Made by a program: the position numbers and the translations under genes
Part shown: one piece after another, positions 1 to 8,682 of the stretch
How the letters are laid out: each line of letters opens with the position of its first letter
How positions within the stretch are numbered: the stretch's first letter is position 1
Assembly: GCA_964427595.1 (NCBI GenBank)
Contig: CAYRUQ010000001.1
Location: 36,913 to 100,912 of the forward strand
Length of the DNA: 64,000 bases
Direction of reading: 5' to 3'
From: Enterosoma sp964427595
GTDB lineage: Bacteria; Bacillota_I; Bacilli_A; RFN20; CAG-288
The notes under the pieces: generated by a model
Seen by the model: only the letters and a program-made list of their open reading frames with translations
What the model was told of the DNA's origin: nothing
The model's database searches: none

Positions 1-2475
1 CTCTGGGACTCTCTGTATAAAGGAAGTGAGATCGCCTACGATTACGCATCTCACATAATGAAAAGAGAAGATTTTCGCAATTCTGATTCCAAAAGCGGAT
101 GGGATGTCGATTATAAACAGCCTTTGACTAGAGGTGGAAATACCTCGATGTATAACTACATCCCGACCAGTCTCTCAACAAAGAAAGTCAGAGATGGGCG
201 TATCGCTTTTACTATCGGCAATTTTAAATACGAAGTTAGAAAAGGTTCTGTCTATGGAACTTTCCATATCATCGATGTCACTGATAGACAGAATCTGATT
301 GATATGGAACCTTCTAGTTTCAATCAGTCTCCATCTTTTAATGAAGAGAGAATGAGAAAATCACTAGAGAGAAAGGACGGCACTATCGCTGATTTTGATA
401 GTCTTTTTGTTTACAGAAATCCAGTAGACCACAATATCATCACTCCTGACGAGAATGCTCAATCTCTTCTTTTAGATGGAGAGATAACAAAGGGTGAGCA
501 AGAAGTCGCTCGAGAGATTGAAGTTTGTACTGAAGTTCCCGACAACGACGAAACAATAGAGATAGAGCCTCAAATCGAAGAAAAAGAAGAAGCACAGCTT
601 TTAGAAGAAAGTGAAGCTGATAATTCTCTTCAGGATGAATTGGAAGAGAAAGATAGAGCGATTAAAAAGCTTGAGGATGAGATCGATTCTTTAAGAGAGA
701 TCATTTCAAAACAAGAAGAGATTTCTAATGAGTTAACAAACAAAAGATTCGAACTTCAAAAACAAGCTTTTGAAGATGAGCAGAAGATAACCTCTTTAAA
801 TAGACTTATCGAAGAAAAAGATCAGCAAATAAGAAGTGTTTTGGAAGAGGACGAACAGTTAAAGGATGAGCTATCTTCTCTTTCAAATGAGAAAGTTACT
901 TTATCTAATCAAACTCAACAAGAAGCTGAAAAGAGAGCAGAATTAAGAAATTATATCGATACTCTATTCAGCCAGGAAAGTGATAAGATTCTCGCTTTAA
1001 AAGAAGAAAACAAGGAACTTAAAGATAAGCTTGTTGAAACGACTGATTCTTTGAGCAAAGAAAATGAAGAAAAAATTCAAACTCTCAAAAAAGAAAGAGA
1101 TGAGTTAAGTGAACAGCTCCTTTCTTATCAAGAAGAAATCAAAGCCTTAAACGCTGAAAAAGAAGAGTTACTAAGTCAAAAGGACGACGATGTAATTAAG
1201 CTTAAAGAAAAAGAAAATAAGATTGATGAATTGAATACAAAAATAAACGATTTAAGCCTAGAACTTGAAAATGCTAAATTTAGCCTCAATGAATCTTTAA
1301 ACTTTAAGAATGGCATAAATACTGAAATTGAAGCTTTTAAGAAAGAGAAAGAATATATATCTTTAGGTGGAGATCTAAACAAGTATTGTGAGTTTGCTAA
1401 ACTTCTTGAAAGAGAATCTTTAGATGTTAAAGAAGGTTTAGAAAAACATCCGGAGTTCACTTTAAAGAAAGGCGTCTTCTTTGATGTGAGAGCAGAAGCT
1501 ATCGATATTGATGAAGATGTCTCGCTTTTTGATGAAAGACTTCAGAGAAAAGAAAAGGCGATCTCTTATTTCAACTCTTTATTCCCTAATAAAGAAGCGT
1601 TTGATTTTGCCGATAGAGAAATCAGAATTGAAGAATATCAAAACAAAGAGTCTCGTTTCGGCTGGGATTATGTTCTTTATGACGAAGAAAAGAAAGATGA
1701 AATAAACAACATCTTGATTGCTAACCTTAAGTCTCTAGCTGATTTTAAGAGAGACGAAAGTTTTAAATCTAACGGAAAGAACTTTGAAGTCGCTGAAGTA
1801 GAAGGGGTTAAATCTATCACTAGTAAAGAGACTTTAACTAACCCTTATAGCTTCACTTTAGCTTTAAATGCTAGTGCTAAAGAAATGGAAAGAGGATCAG
1901 AACTTGTCTATATCTTCATTAGAATCCTTGGAACTAAGAGCAAAGCGATTCAACAATTTGCTGATATGGTTGATAGAGCAGCTAGAAAATGTGCACCTAA
2001 ATCATATATCAATACGAGATTTGAAAAAGATGGTCAGATTGACTATCTCTTCTTAACTTTTGATGGAGCTAAAGATGATGTCTATCAAGAAGCTTTAAGA
2101 GTCGCTATCTTAACAAATAGCTACCGCAAAGCGATGAATCAACAAGAAGGAATCAACGCCATCATCGTTTTAGATAAGGTTGAACTTGATTCTCCTATAC
2201 TCAAATATGTGTCTTTCCAGAATCTTGCTAAAAACACTAACGATTTAGGACTTAAAGCTATCATGTATGATTTGATTCAAAGTGTGATCAATGCGACTAT
2301 CACTAAAGGAATTCATATTGGAAAGAATATCGATTCTGATATTGATTACAACCAGTTTAGTAATAGAGACAGAATCATACCATCTAAGATGGCTGGTAAA
2401 GACTTCGCTCAACTTTATAAAGAACTTTACGGATATAAAGAATTGCCGATGATTTATAACATCATGAATAAATGA
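1..2475 (+). CDS. Coiled-coil protein with two degenerate HNH-like modules (5' end outside the window)
   Basis: The reading frame is open from base 1, so the true start lies upstream; the first ATG, at 58, falls inside the first conserved module. Residues below are numbered from that ATG. The N-terminal module (bases 1 to about 290) aligns with the HNH domain of the protein at 31722-32639: GWDVDYKQPLTRGG here against GWNIDHILPQSRGG there. The catalytic His is Tyr, and the second motif HN is YN. A second copy of the same fold is at residues about 500-587 (RFGWDYVLYDEE, then NGKNFEV), also without His. Between them, residues about 190-440 form a long Glu/Lys-rich coiled coil. The C-terminal 200 residues resemble nothing I recognise. 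There is no signal peptide or membrane segment, so it should be cytoplasmic. A binding or scaffold role is inference. The pepT start follows 20 bases later. Confidence 0.75.
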   Translation, partial: LWDSLYKGSEIAYDYASHIMKREDFRNSDSKSGWDVDYKQPLTRGGNTSMYNYIPTSLSTKKVRDGRIAFTIGNFKYEVRKGSVYGTFHIIDVTDRQNLIDMEPSSFNQSPSFNEERMRKSLERKDGTIADFDSLFVYRNPVDHNIITPDENAQSLLLDGEITKGEQEVAREIEVCTEVPDNDETIEIEPQIEEKEEAQLLEESEADNSLQDELEEKDRAIKKLEDEIDSLREIISKQEEISNELTNKRFELQKQAFEDEQKITSLNRLIEEKDQQIRSVLEEDEQLKDELSSLSNEKVTLSNQTQQEAEKRAELRNYIDTLFSQESDKILALKEENKELKDKLVETTDSLSKENEEKIQTLKKERDELSEQLLSYQEEIKALNAEKEELLSQKDDDVIKLKEKENKIDELNTKINDLSLELENAKFSLNESLNFKNGINTEIEAFKKEKEYISLGGDLNKYCEFAKLLERESLDVKEGLEKHPEFTLKKGVFFDVRAEAIDIDEDVSLFDERLQRKEKAISYFNSLFPNKEAFDFADREIRIEEYQNKESRFGWDYVLYDEEKKDEINNILIANLKSLADFKRDESFKSNGKNFEVAEVEGVKSITSKETLTNPYSFTLALNASAKEMERGSELVYIFIRILGTKSKAIQQFADMVDRAARKCAPKSYINTRFEKDGQIDYLFLTFDGAKDDVYQEALRVAILTNSYRKAMNQQEGINAIIVLDKVELDSPILKYVSFQNLAKNTNDLGLKAIMYDLIQSVINATITKGIHIGKNIDSDIDYNQFSNRDRIIPSKMAGKDFAQLYKELYGYKELPMIYNIMNK

Positions 2476-2495
2476 TGCGCCTAGAAGGAGGAACT

Positions 2496-3689
2496 ATGAC
2501 TGTATTAGATCGTTTCTTAAAATATGTTTCTTATGAGACGACTGCTCTAGAAGAAAAAGAAGATGCTTGTTCAAACGATAAGATTCTCGTTTTAGCAGAC
2601 GAACTTTTAAAGGAATTATTCAAGCTTAATCCTAGAGAGATATCTGTCAACAGATTTGGTATTATCGACGCTAAGTTTGATGGAGATAAAGATAAGAATA
2701 GAGTCGCTTTCTTAGCTCATATGGACACCTCTAACCAAGCTTCTGGAAAGGATGTCAAGCCTCAGATTATCGACTATAAAGGAGGCGATGTGAAACTTGG
2801 TGATAAGCTTGTTTTATCTCCTGAAGAATTTCCGACTCTTAATCACTCTGTCGGACACACAATCATCACAACAGACGGGAATACGCTTTTAGGGGGTGAT
2901 GATAAAGCTGGTATAGCCATCATCATGACTGCTCTTGAAGATGTTTTAAAAACACCCGGACATAGGCCTCTTGAAATCATCTTCACCACCGATGAGGAGA
3001 TAGGCGCTGATGCACATCACGTTTCTATGGAGATAGTCACTTCTCCTTATGGGTATACGATAGATGGTGGCGATTACACGCTCCCTTCCATTGAATCCTT
3101 CACAGCTGCTTCAATGAAAGTTCATGTAAGTGGCAAATCAATTCACCCCGGTTCTGCTAAAGATAAGCTTGTTAATGCGTCTACGCTTCTTTTTAAGTTC
3201 ACAGAGAGTTTGCCTAGTTATTTAAGACCGGAAGATACTGCTGAAAAAGAACCTTTCTATCACCTTTGCTCTATCAATGGAACTGAAGATTCGGCCGATG
3301 GTGATTTCATCATCAGAAGCTTCGATGAAGAAGAGATGAAATACTTGATTAAACTCGCTGAGTTTACTGCTAAGAGAATCAACGAAAAAGTCGGATATGA
3401 AGCTATCAGTTTAGATATCGCTTACCAATACCACAACATGAAACAAGTCTTAGATAGATGCCCGGAAATTCAACATGAATTAGAGGAAGCTCTTAGTGAA
3501 GTTGGTATCAATTACCAGTACGAAGCTATCAGAGGTGGAACGACTGGATCTCAACTTTCGTTCATGGGTCTTCCTTGTCCTAATCTTGGAACCGGTGATT
3601 ATAACTGCCATGGTCGTTATGAATATGTTGACCTCTTTGAGATGGAAAAGATGGTCGATGTAGTTCGCATATTGATGATCGGAAAATAA
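2496..3689 (+). CDS. pepT: Peptidase T (tripeptide aminopeptidase), M20 family
   Basis: This cytoplasmic zinc exopeptidase removes the N-terminal residue of tripeptides. M20/PepT landmarks are present: AHMDTSNQASG (first metal His and Asp), GGDDKAG (bridging Asp), TTDEEIG (catalytic Glu then metal Glu), YTIDGGD, and the C-terminal PepT signature GGTTGSQLSFMGLPCPNLGT followed by NCHGRYE (last metal His). The length of 397 residues is normal for the family. An in-frame ATG at 2472 overlaps the upstream stop, but AAGGAGG at 2485-2491 lies 4 bases before the ATG at 2496 and MTVLDRFL matches a PepT N-terminus, so 2496 is chosen. It sits next to the subtilase and opp genes, which suggests final digestion of imported peptides. 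No terminator is obvious after it. Confidence 0.93.
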   Translation: MTVLDRFLKYVSYETTALEEKEDACSNDKILVLADELLKELFKLNPREISVNRFGIIDAKFDGDKDKNRVAFLAHMDTSNQASGKDVKPQIIDYKGGDVKLGDKLVLSPEEFPTLNHSVGHTIITTDGNTLLGGDDKAGIAIIMTALEDVLKTPGHRPLEIIFTTDEEIGADAHHVSMEIVTSPYGYTIDGGDYTLPSIESFTAASMKVHVSGKSIHPGSAKDKLVNASTLLFKFTESLPSYLRPEDTAEKEPFYHLCSINGTEDSADGDFIIRSFDEEEMKYLIKLAEFTAKRINEKVGYEAISLDIAYQYHNMKQVLDRCPEIQHELEEALSEVGINYQYEAIRGGTTGSQLSFMGLPCPNLGTGDYNCHGRYEYVDLFEMEKMVDVVRILMIGK

Positions 3690-3980
3690 GCACTTTCATA
3701 AAAAATATTATTAACTTCGTTAAATATGAACAAATAGCTAGACAAATGCATATTTTTGAAGCTTTTAGAATTTTGTGAAAGCACTTACAAAAAGTGTTAA
3801 AAAACCTTTGTCGAGTTAACTCTTGACGCAAAGACGATTAAAAAACGATAAAAAAACTAAAAAATCTTTACTTTTTCAACTTTTTATACGAAAAGAAGAA
3901 AAAAAGCTTCTTGGGTTTCGCTTGCAATAAACGATAATCCTTATAAAATTGTCTTTGCACATTTTTTTGGAGGTCATGAG
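3690..3980. promoter_or_regulatory. Intergenic region with inverted repeat and putative subtilase promoter
   Basis: This AT-rich gap between pepT and the subtilase holds no gene. An imperfect inverted repeat spans 3806-3833: outer arms CTTTG/CAAAG around the perfect palindrome GAGTTAACTC at 3813-3822. It has no T-run behind it, so an operator is as likely as a terminator. A weak sigma-70 type promoter may be TTGCAA (3922-3927), 16 bases, TAAAAT (3944-3949). The subtilase ribosome binding site GGAGG follows near 3970. Confidence 0.35.
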
Positions 3981-6900
3981 ATGAAAAAACTATTTTCAGT
4001 AGTTTCTTTGTTGACTTGCCTTGGTATTGGAGGTTTTATTTCAACTTCCTCCACAGTAGATATCGGAGCAACGAGTGAGGGTGAAAAAACCTACATCGTC
4101 ACTATTGATCAGGGCGTTAACTCAAGCAAGGCTGACAGCACTAGAAACAGGGTTCTCAACGAGATCAAGTATCATCTCCCGAACGGTTCATACACGATCG
4201 ATTATGTCTATTCGGAAGTTTTGAATGGTTTCGCTATCACTACCGATTCTGTTTACGAAGAATACATCGGTTCTTTAACTGGTGTCGCTTCAATCGAGGA
4301 AGAGCATCATTACGCAGTTCCTACTGCTACCACCAGCTCTACTGAGGGTGAGGAAGATAGCGATTATAAAGAAGAGAAACTTGAAAACTACTCAGCTGAG
4401 ACTATGGAAGCCACAGAAGAGGATGTTCAAGCCGCTATTGCAGAGAGATTAGGTTCAAACGCTTCAGCCAGCGATCAAGATCCTCAACTCGGTAAAGGAA
4501 TCACTATCGGTATCATCGATACTGGTCTTTATCTCAACCAAATTGATGGTTCTGATGAAAGAGATGCCGCAGAAAGCTCTAATGGTGATTTAAATGCCGC
4601 CGCTTTCCAAGACACTGATGATGTCACTGATGTTTTAACTACAGATTTCATCAATAGTGTCCAAAGTGACTTAGATGGAAATAGTTATAGCAGATACGGA
4701 AAGAAAATCGCTTTTGCCTATGACTATTATGGAAGTGACGCCGATGTTAATACTAGCTCTGAGCACGGAACTCACGTCGCTTCTTTAGCCGCAGCTAATG
4801 GTGATGATTTCCAGGGTATCGCTCCTAATGCTCAGTTAGCCATCATGAAAGTCTTCGATGATGCTGGATCTGGTGCTTATGATTCTGAAATCATCGCTGC
4901 TATTCAAGACGCTACTATCTTAGGACTTGATATCATCAACCTTTCATTAGGTACTGATTTATATGACTACGATGATGACGCTTCTAACGCTGTTCATGCT
5001 GCTATTGATGATGCAGTTGATGCAGGTGTCATCGTCAACTATGCCGCTGGTAACTCTGGTAAATCCTCATTCTCCGGTACTAAGGGTTATTCAGATTGGA
5101 CGACTGATATGGTTGAAGGGTCCTTCTTAGGTTCTGAAGCTTTATATGATGAGAAGACCAACATCGTCGCTTCTTCTAACCCTGACAAAGCTTTCTATGA
5201 ATCTATCGTCACCGTCAATGGTAATGTCGTTTCTTACTATGATCAGGTCATCAATCGTACTGGTTCTACCTTATCTTATGATGAACCTCATGCCTTCACT
5301 GACCTTCTTGGAGACGCTAGTGAAGGAACTTTCACTTATGTCCGTATGGACAGCATCGGAAACTCGGCTAGTTATCAAAGTTTCTATGATGCTTATAATA
5401 CTGAAAACGACACAAATATCTCCTCACTTGATGCTATCGCTGATACTGTTATCGCTGTTATCAACCGTGGTGATACCACCTTCCAAAACAAAGCTATCCT
5501 TGCTGAGAACAACGGAGCTGATGCTTTGATTGTTGTTAACAACGAACCTTCTGTCACCTTCAATTTCAACTTCGACTTCAACGATTACAATCCTAAGATT
5601 CCGATCATCTTAGTCTTCCAAAGCACCGGAGCTTACTTCGGTGATGATAATACTGTCGGAGAATTGACTATTCAAACCAACCAAGCTGTTGAAGCTCCCG
5701 ATGGAAACATCGTTTCTTCCTTCTCTTCTGATGGTCCTACCTATAACCTTGATATCGCTCCTGAAATCGCTGCTCCTGGTAACTCCGTCATCGGTGCTAT
5801 CTCTGCTACCGACACTGGTTCTACCTCTGGTTTATATGGCTATGACAACCTTGATGGTACCTCCATGGCCACTCCTAACTATTCTGGTGGTTTAGCTACC
5901 ATCTTAAGTGAGTTCTTACCTTCTAATAGTGGTGAACTTGCTTTAAGCGACGAAGAATACGAAGAATACAAATCGATAGTCTCTGAGATCGTCATGTCTA
6001 GTGCTGATCAACTCAATGACTCCACCGCTGATTCCTTAGGATCTGTCAGACTCCAAGGTGCTGGTGTCATAAACGTCGCTGATGCTATCGGTAACGCCAC
6101 TTATGTCACCTCTGGTGCTGTTGATGATAGTCAAAGCACCGCTTCTTCCGAAGCTATCGTCACTACTAGCGAACAAGTCGCTAAAGTTGAACTTAAGAAC
6201 AGAGGAAGTCTTTATCAAGAAGACCTCTCTGAAGACGAAGAAGCTTATATCGAATTCAGCTACACCATCCACAACGATTCTGATGTTGATAAGACTTATC
6301 AACCTAATATCAACTTGATGATCCCTCAACTTCAAATTCAGGTCACACAAGCTGATTATGATTCTAGTTATGAAAATGATCCTACTACCGTTGCTGATTA
6401 TGCTGAGAACTTCCCTGGCGCTATCACGATGTCCATCAATGACCAGACTCTTGATGTGCCTGCTAATAACTGGGAAACCGGTTCTGCTGAAGTGACTGTT
6501 TCTGCTAACAGCACTTACACTGGTAGTGTTAAGGTTCGTATTGATAACATCGAAGTTTATACCGAATTTGATACTTACAATTCTGATGATGAGAAGGAAG
6601 TTGAAGACTTCAGTGGAACTCTCAGAGAATACTTCAACGAATACTTCGATGATGCTGGCGGAAGCTATGTTGAAGGTTACTTCTATCTTGAGGAAACCAC
6701 CAGCGCTCATTCCGATTATGAAGTTTCTCACACCCTCTCTATGCCTTACTTAGGCTTCTATGGTGACTACACCAAGGGTGAAGCTGTTGAACCCTTCCAA
6801 TTCGAGAAAGAAGATGGTCATCTTTATAACTCTGAATTAGCTGATGCTTATTTACAGAATCTCTCCTCTACTTACGCTAAGACTAACTGCTACACTGGTT

Positions 6901-8180
6901 CTACTTTGACTGCTACTGATCACGCTCTTACCACTTCTGAAATCTCTAACATCTCTAACCTCAATACCTCTGCTTACCAAGATGGTTCTAATTATTTATC
7001 TGTCGTTCAATATGATGACGACGGCAATATGTATTTGAAAGCTGGTTCTTCTGCTGCTTCCTACCTTACCAGTGTCTTCTATGTCAACAGATCTGTATCT
7101 GAAGCTAGTTGGGAGATCACTTCTCAAAACGGAAGTAGAGCATCTAGCGGTACAATCTATGACATTTATTCCGGATACCAACAAACTGGTATTGGTCTTG
7201 TTAAGTCTCACATCGTCGTCGGTTCTTCTGCTTATGCTATGCACCATGGTTATGCTTCAATCAACCTCAGCGATCTTGCTGAAGGAACTTACACGCTATC
7301 CTTTAACTTCACACTGAGAGGAACTGGAACCACTCAAACTAAGTCCTATACCTTAGTTATCGATAAGACTCCGCCTTCACTCACTTCTGTCAAATCTTCT
7401 TACAACTCTAGTGGTAGATTACAGCTCACTATCACTACTGAAGGGGGTGATGCTGGTATCACCTATAGTGGTATCACTGTCGTTCCTACCAAGGTTGATG
7501 GTGAAGACGATCTCTATGAGACCACCATCACCTTGAGCGATCGTTTAGTTGAAGCTGAAACTTTGAACTTAACCATCACCGACTCCGCTTATAACACGAT
7601 CAATGTCATCGTCCACTTGTCGAATCTCAACTGTATCGTCTATGGAGAGAATGTGCCGTCATCGGCTGACTTCTTCTTGACGACAGTCAGTCAATCGGGC
7701 GGTGTCTATTTATACGACTTCGTCTTGACTGACTCTAGCGGTGATGACTTGACTAGCTTTAGCGACAAAGTCAATCTCCAACTCTATGTCGGAACTGGTC
7801 TTGACGCTGATTCACTCTATGTCTTGGTCAACAACGAAGACATCCCGGCTACTCAGTTCTCCTATGATGCTTCTACCGGTTATCTCACCATCTATGATGT
7901 TGAGTTAGACGAAGGTTACTGCAACATCACTCTCAACGCCAGCGTCTCAACACCTTCTGATACTGATGGTTCTGATGACCCCAGCGTTGATGATCCTGGC
8001 ACCGATGATCCTACGGATGAGGAGCCTACGACTCCTTCAGAAGATCCTAGCGACGAAACTCCTGAAGAATCTGAAGGCTTAGCCGCTTGGCAGATCGCTC
8101 TCATCGCTGTTGGAGCTGTTGTTGTTGTCGGAGCCGTTGCTGGTGTCACTATCTTCTTCCTTAAGAAGAAAAAAGCTTAA
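3981..8180 (+). CDS. Secreted, membrane-anchored subtilisin-like serine protease (S8, lactocepin/C5a-peptidase type)
   Basis: A 1399-residue extracellular protease. The N-terminus has a signal peptide (MKKLFSVVSLLTCLGIGGF), then a propeptide-like region to about residue 150. The S8 triad is complete: Asp about 180 in IGIIDTGLY, His about 262 in EHGTHVASLA, Ser about 628 in DGTSMATPNYSGG, with the oxyanion Asn about 358 in YAAGNSG. A PA-like insertion of roughly 200 residues lies between Asn and Ser, as in lactocepins. Long beta-rich Fn3-like regions follow, then an Asp/Pro/Glu/Thr-rich spacer (about residues 1320-1365), a transmembrane helix and the tail FFLKKKKA. There is no LPXTG motif, so anchoring is by the membrane helix. 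GGAGG lies 8 bases before the ATG. Its position between pepT and the opp operon suggests it supplies peptides for import; that is inference from context. Confidence 0.92.
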   Translation: MKKLFSVVSLLTCLGIGGFISTSSTVDIGATSEGEKTYIVTIDQGVNSSKADSTRNRVLNEIKYHLPNGSYTIDYVYSEVLNGFAITTDSVYEEYIGSLTGVASIEEEHHYAVPTATTSSTEGEEDSDYKEEKLENYSAETMEATEEDVQAAIAERLGSNASASDQDPQLGKGITIGIIDTGLYLNQIDGSDERDAAESSNGDLNAAAFQDTDDVTDVLTTDFINSVQSDLDGNSYSRYGKKIAFAYDYYGSDADVNTSSEHGTHVASLAAANGDDFQGIAPNAQLAIMKVFDDAGSGAYDSEIIAAIQDATILGLDIINLSLGTDLYDYDDDASNAVHAAIDDAVDAGVIVNYAAGNSGKSSFSGTKGYSDWTTDMVEGSFLGSEALYDEKTNIVASSNPDKAFYESIVTVNGNVVSYYDQVINRTGSTLSYDEPHAFTDLLGDASEGTFTYVRMDSIGNSASYQSFYDAYNTENDTNISSLDAIADTVIAVINRGDTTFQNKAILAENNGADALIVVNNEPSVTFNFNFDFNDYNPKIPIILVFQSTGAYFGDDNTVGELTIQTNQAVEAPDGNIVSSFSSDGPTYNLDIAPEIAAPGNSVIGAISATDTGSTSGLYGYDNLDGTSMATPNYSGGLATILSEFLPSNSGELALSDEEYEEYKSIVSEIVMSSADQLNDSTADSLGSVRLQGAGVINVADAIGNATYVTSGAVDDSQSTASSEAIVTTSEQVAKVELKNRGSLYQEDLSEDEEAYIEFSYTIHNDSDVDKTYQPNINLMIPQLQIQVTQADYDSSYENDPTTVADYAENFPGAITMSINDQTLDVPANNWETGSAEVTVSANSTYTGSVKVRIDNIEVYTEFDTYNSDDEKEVEDFSGTLREYFNEYFDDAGGSYVEGYFYLEETTSAHSDYEVSHTLSMPYLGFYGDYTKGEAVEPFQFEKEDGHLYNSELADAYLQNLSSTYAKTNCYTGSTLTATDHALTTSEISNISNLNTSAYQDGSNYLSVVQYDDDGNMYLKAGSSAASYLTSVFYVNRSVSEASWEITSQNGSRASSGTIYDIYSGYQQTGIGLVKSHIVVGSSAYAMHHGYASINLSDLAEGTYTLSFNFTLRGTGTTQTKSYTLVIDKTPPSLTSVKSSYNSSGRLQLTITTEGGDAGITYSGITVVPTKVDGEDDLYETTITLSDRLVEAETLNLTITDSAYNTINVIVHLSNLNCIVYGENVPSSADFFLTTVSQSGGVYLYDFVLTDSSGDDLTSFSDKVNLQLYVGTGLDADSLYVLVNNEDIPATQFSYDASTGYLTIYDVELDEGYCNITLNASVSTPSDTDGSDDPSVDDPGTDDPTDEEPTTPSEDPSDETPEESEGLAAWQIALIAVGAVVVVGAVAGVTIFFLKKKKA

Positions 8181-8197
8181 TAAGAAGTTGTTATCTT

Positions 8198-8244
8198 AGT
8201 GCAAACAAAAGCCCCGGTTTAAAATAGGCCGGGGCATTTGCACT
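8198..8244 (+). terminator. Two-part inverted repeat after the subtilase gene
   Basis: The inner stem is GCCCCGG (8211-8217) with CCGGGGC (8229-8235); the outer stem is AGTGCAAA (8198-8205) with TTTGCACT (8237-8244), and the two are separated by a one-sided CAAAA bulge. It should act as a terminator although no long T-run follows. The last T of the outer arm is the first base of a TATAAT box (8244-8249), so folding of the stem and the -10 element of the next gene share sequence. Confidence 0.6.
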
Positions 8245-8249
8245 ATAAT
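8244..8249 (+). promoter_or_regulatory. Putative -10 box of the DUF3899-opp operon
   Basis: A consensus TATAAT at 8244-8249 lies 21 bases before the ATG at 8271. No good -35 is visible at the usual distance because that position is occupied by the terminator hairpin. Confidence 0.4.
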
Positions 8250-8270
8250 CTAGAAGAAAGTATAGAATAA

Positions 8271-8654
8271 ATGCTATTATTACCAGAGGCCAAGAAAGAA
8301 ATTATTTGTTGGAGTGTCGTTGTCGCAATACCCGTGATAGTCATCCCACCCGTCTATCTCTGCACCGATTTCTATCTGAGTAATTGCTTCGTTATCATCG
8401 GCGTCATCTACTTAGCGTTTGCTGCTCTCTGGGCCGTGGCTCGTCAAGGTGTATTCGATATCTTTACATATCAATTCGCCAACTGGGCGTCTTCGTTTCG
8501 AAGAGGATCGCCTAAACGATATCGAGACTTGATACAGTATAAAGAAATCAAAAATGACAAGAGAATCACTCGAAGGATGATATGGTTACCATTTGTCTCA
8601 GTAGGAGCTCTCTTTGTCATCATCTCGATAATATTAGCGGTTTATATGATCTGA
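8271..8654 (+). CDS. DUF3899-like small membrane protein at the head of the opp operon
   Basis: A 127-residue protein with two membrane segments at the N-terminus (about residues 12-33 and 37-57), a cytoplasmic middle and a third near the C-terminus (about 103-125). The motif GVFDIFTYQFANW followed by a basic, Arg-rich stretch is what I associate with DUF3899 proteins of Bacilli and Mollicutes; this is recognition from memory, not a search. No strong ribosome binding site is present (AGAAAG is the best). It is 28 bases upstream of oppA, on the same strand, so it is probably co-transcribed and may assist the transporter or the protease. Its function is unknown. Confidence 0.65.
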   Translation: MLLLPEAKKEIICWSVVVAIPVIVIPPVYLCTDFYLSNCFVIIGVIYLAFAALWAVARQGVFDIFTYQFANWASSFRRGSPKRYRDLIQYKEIKNDKRITRRMIWLPFVSVGALFVIISIILAVYMI

Positions 8655-8682
8655 TTGATACGCAAAAAGGAGGTATGAATCC

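Noticed and set aside
6036..6731. A 231-codon open frame on the minus strand inside the subtilase gene
   Set aside because: The + strand gene has clear domain content through this stretch. The antisense frame has no ribosome binding site or recognisable domain and arises from the repeated GAT/GAA/TCT codon pattern.
8040..8180. Sortase-type cell wall anchor in the subtilase
   Set aside because: The C-terminus has an acidic spacer, a helix and a lysine tail but no LPXTG-like motif, so a plain membrane anchor is more likely.
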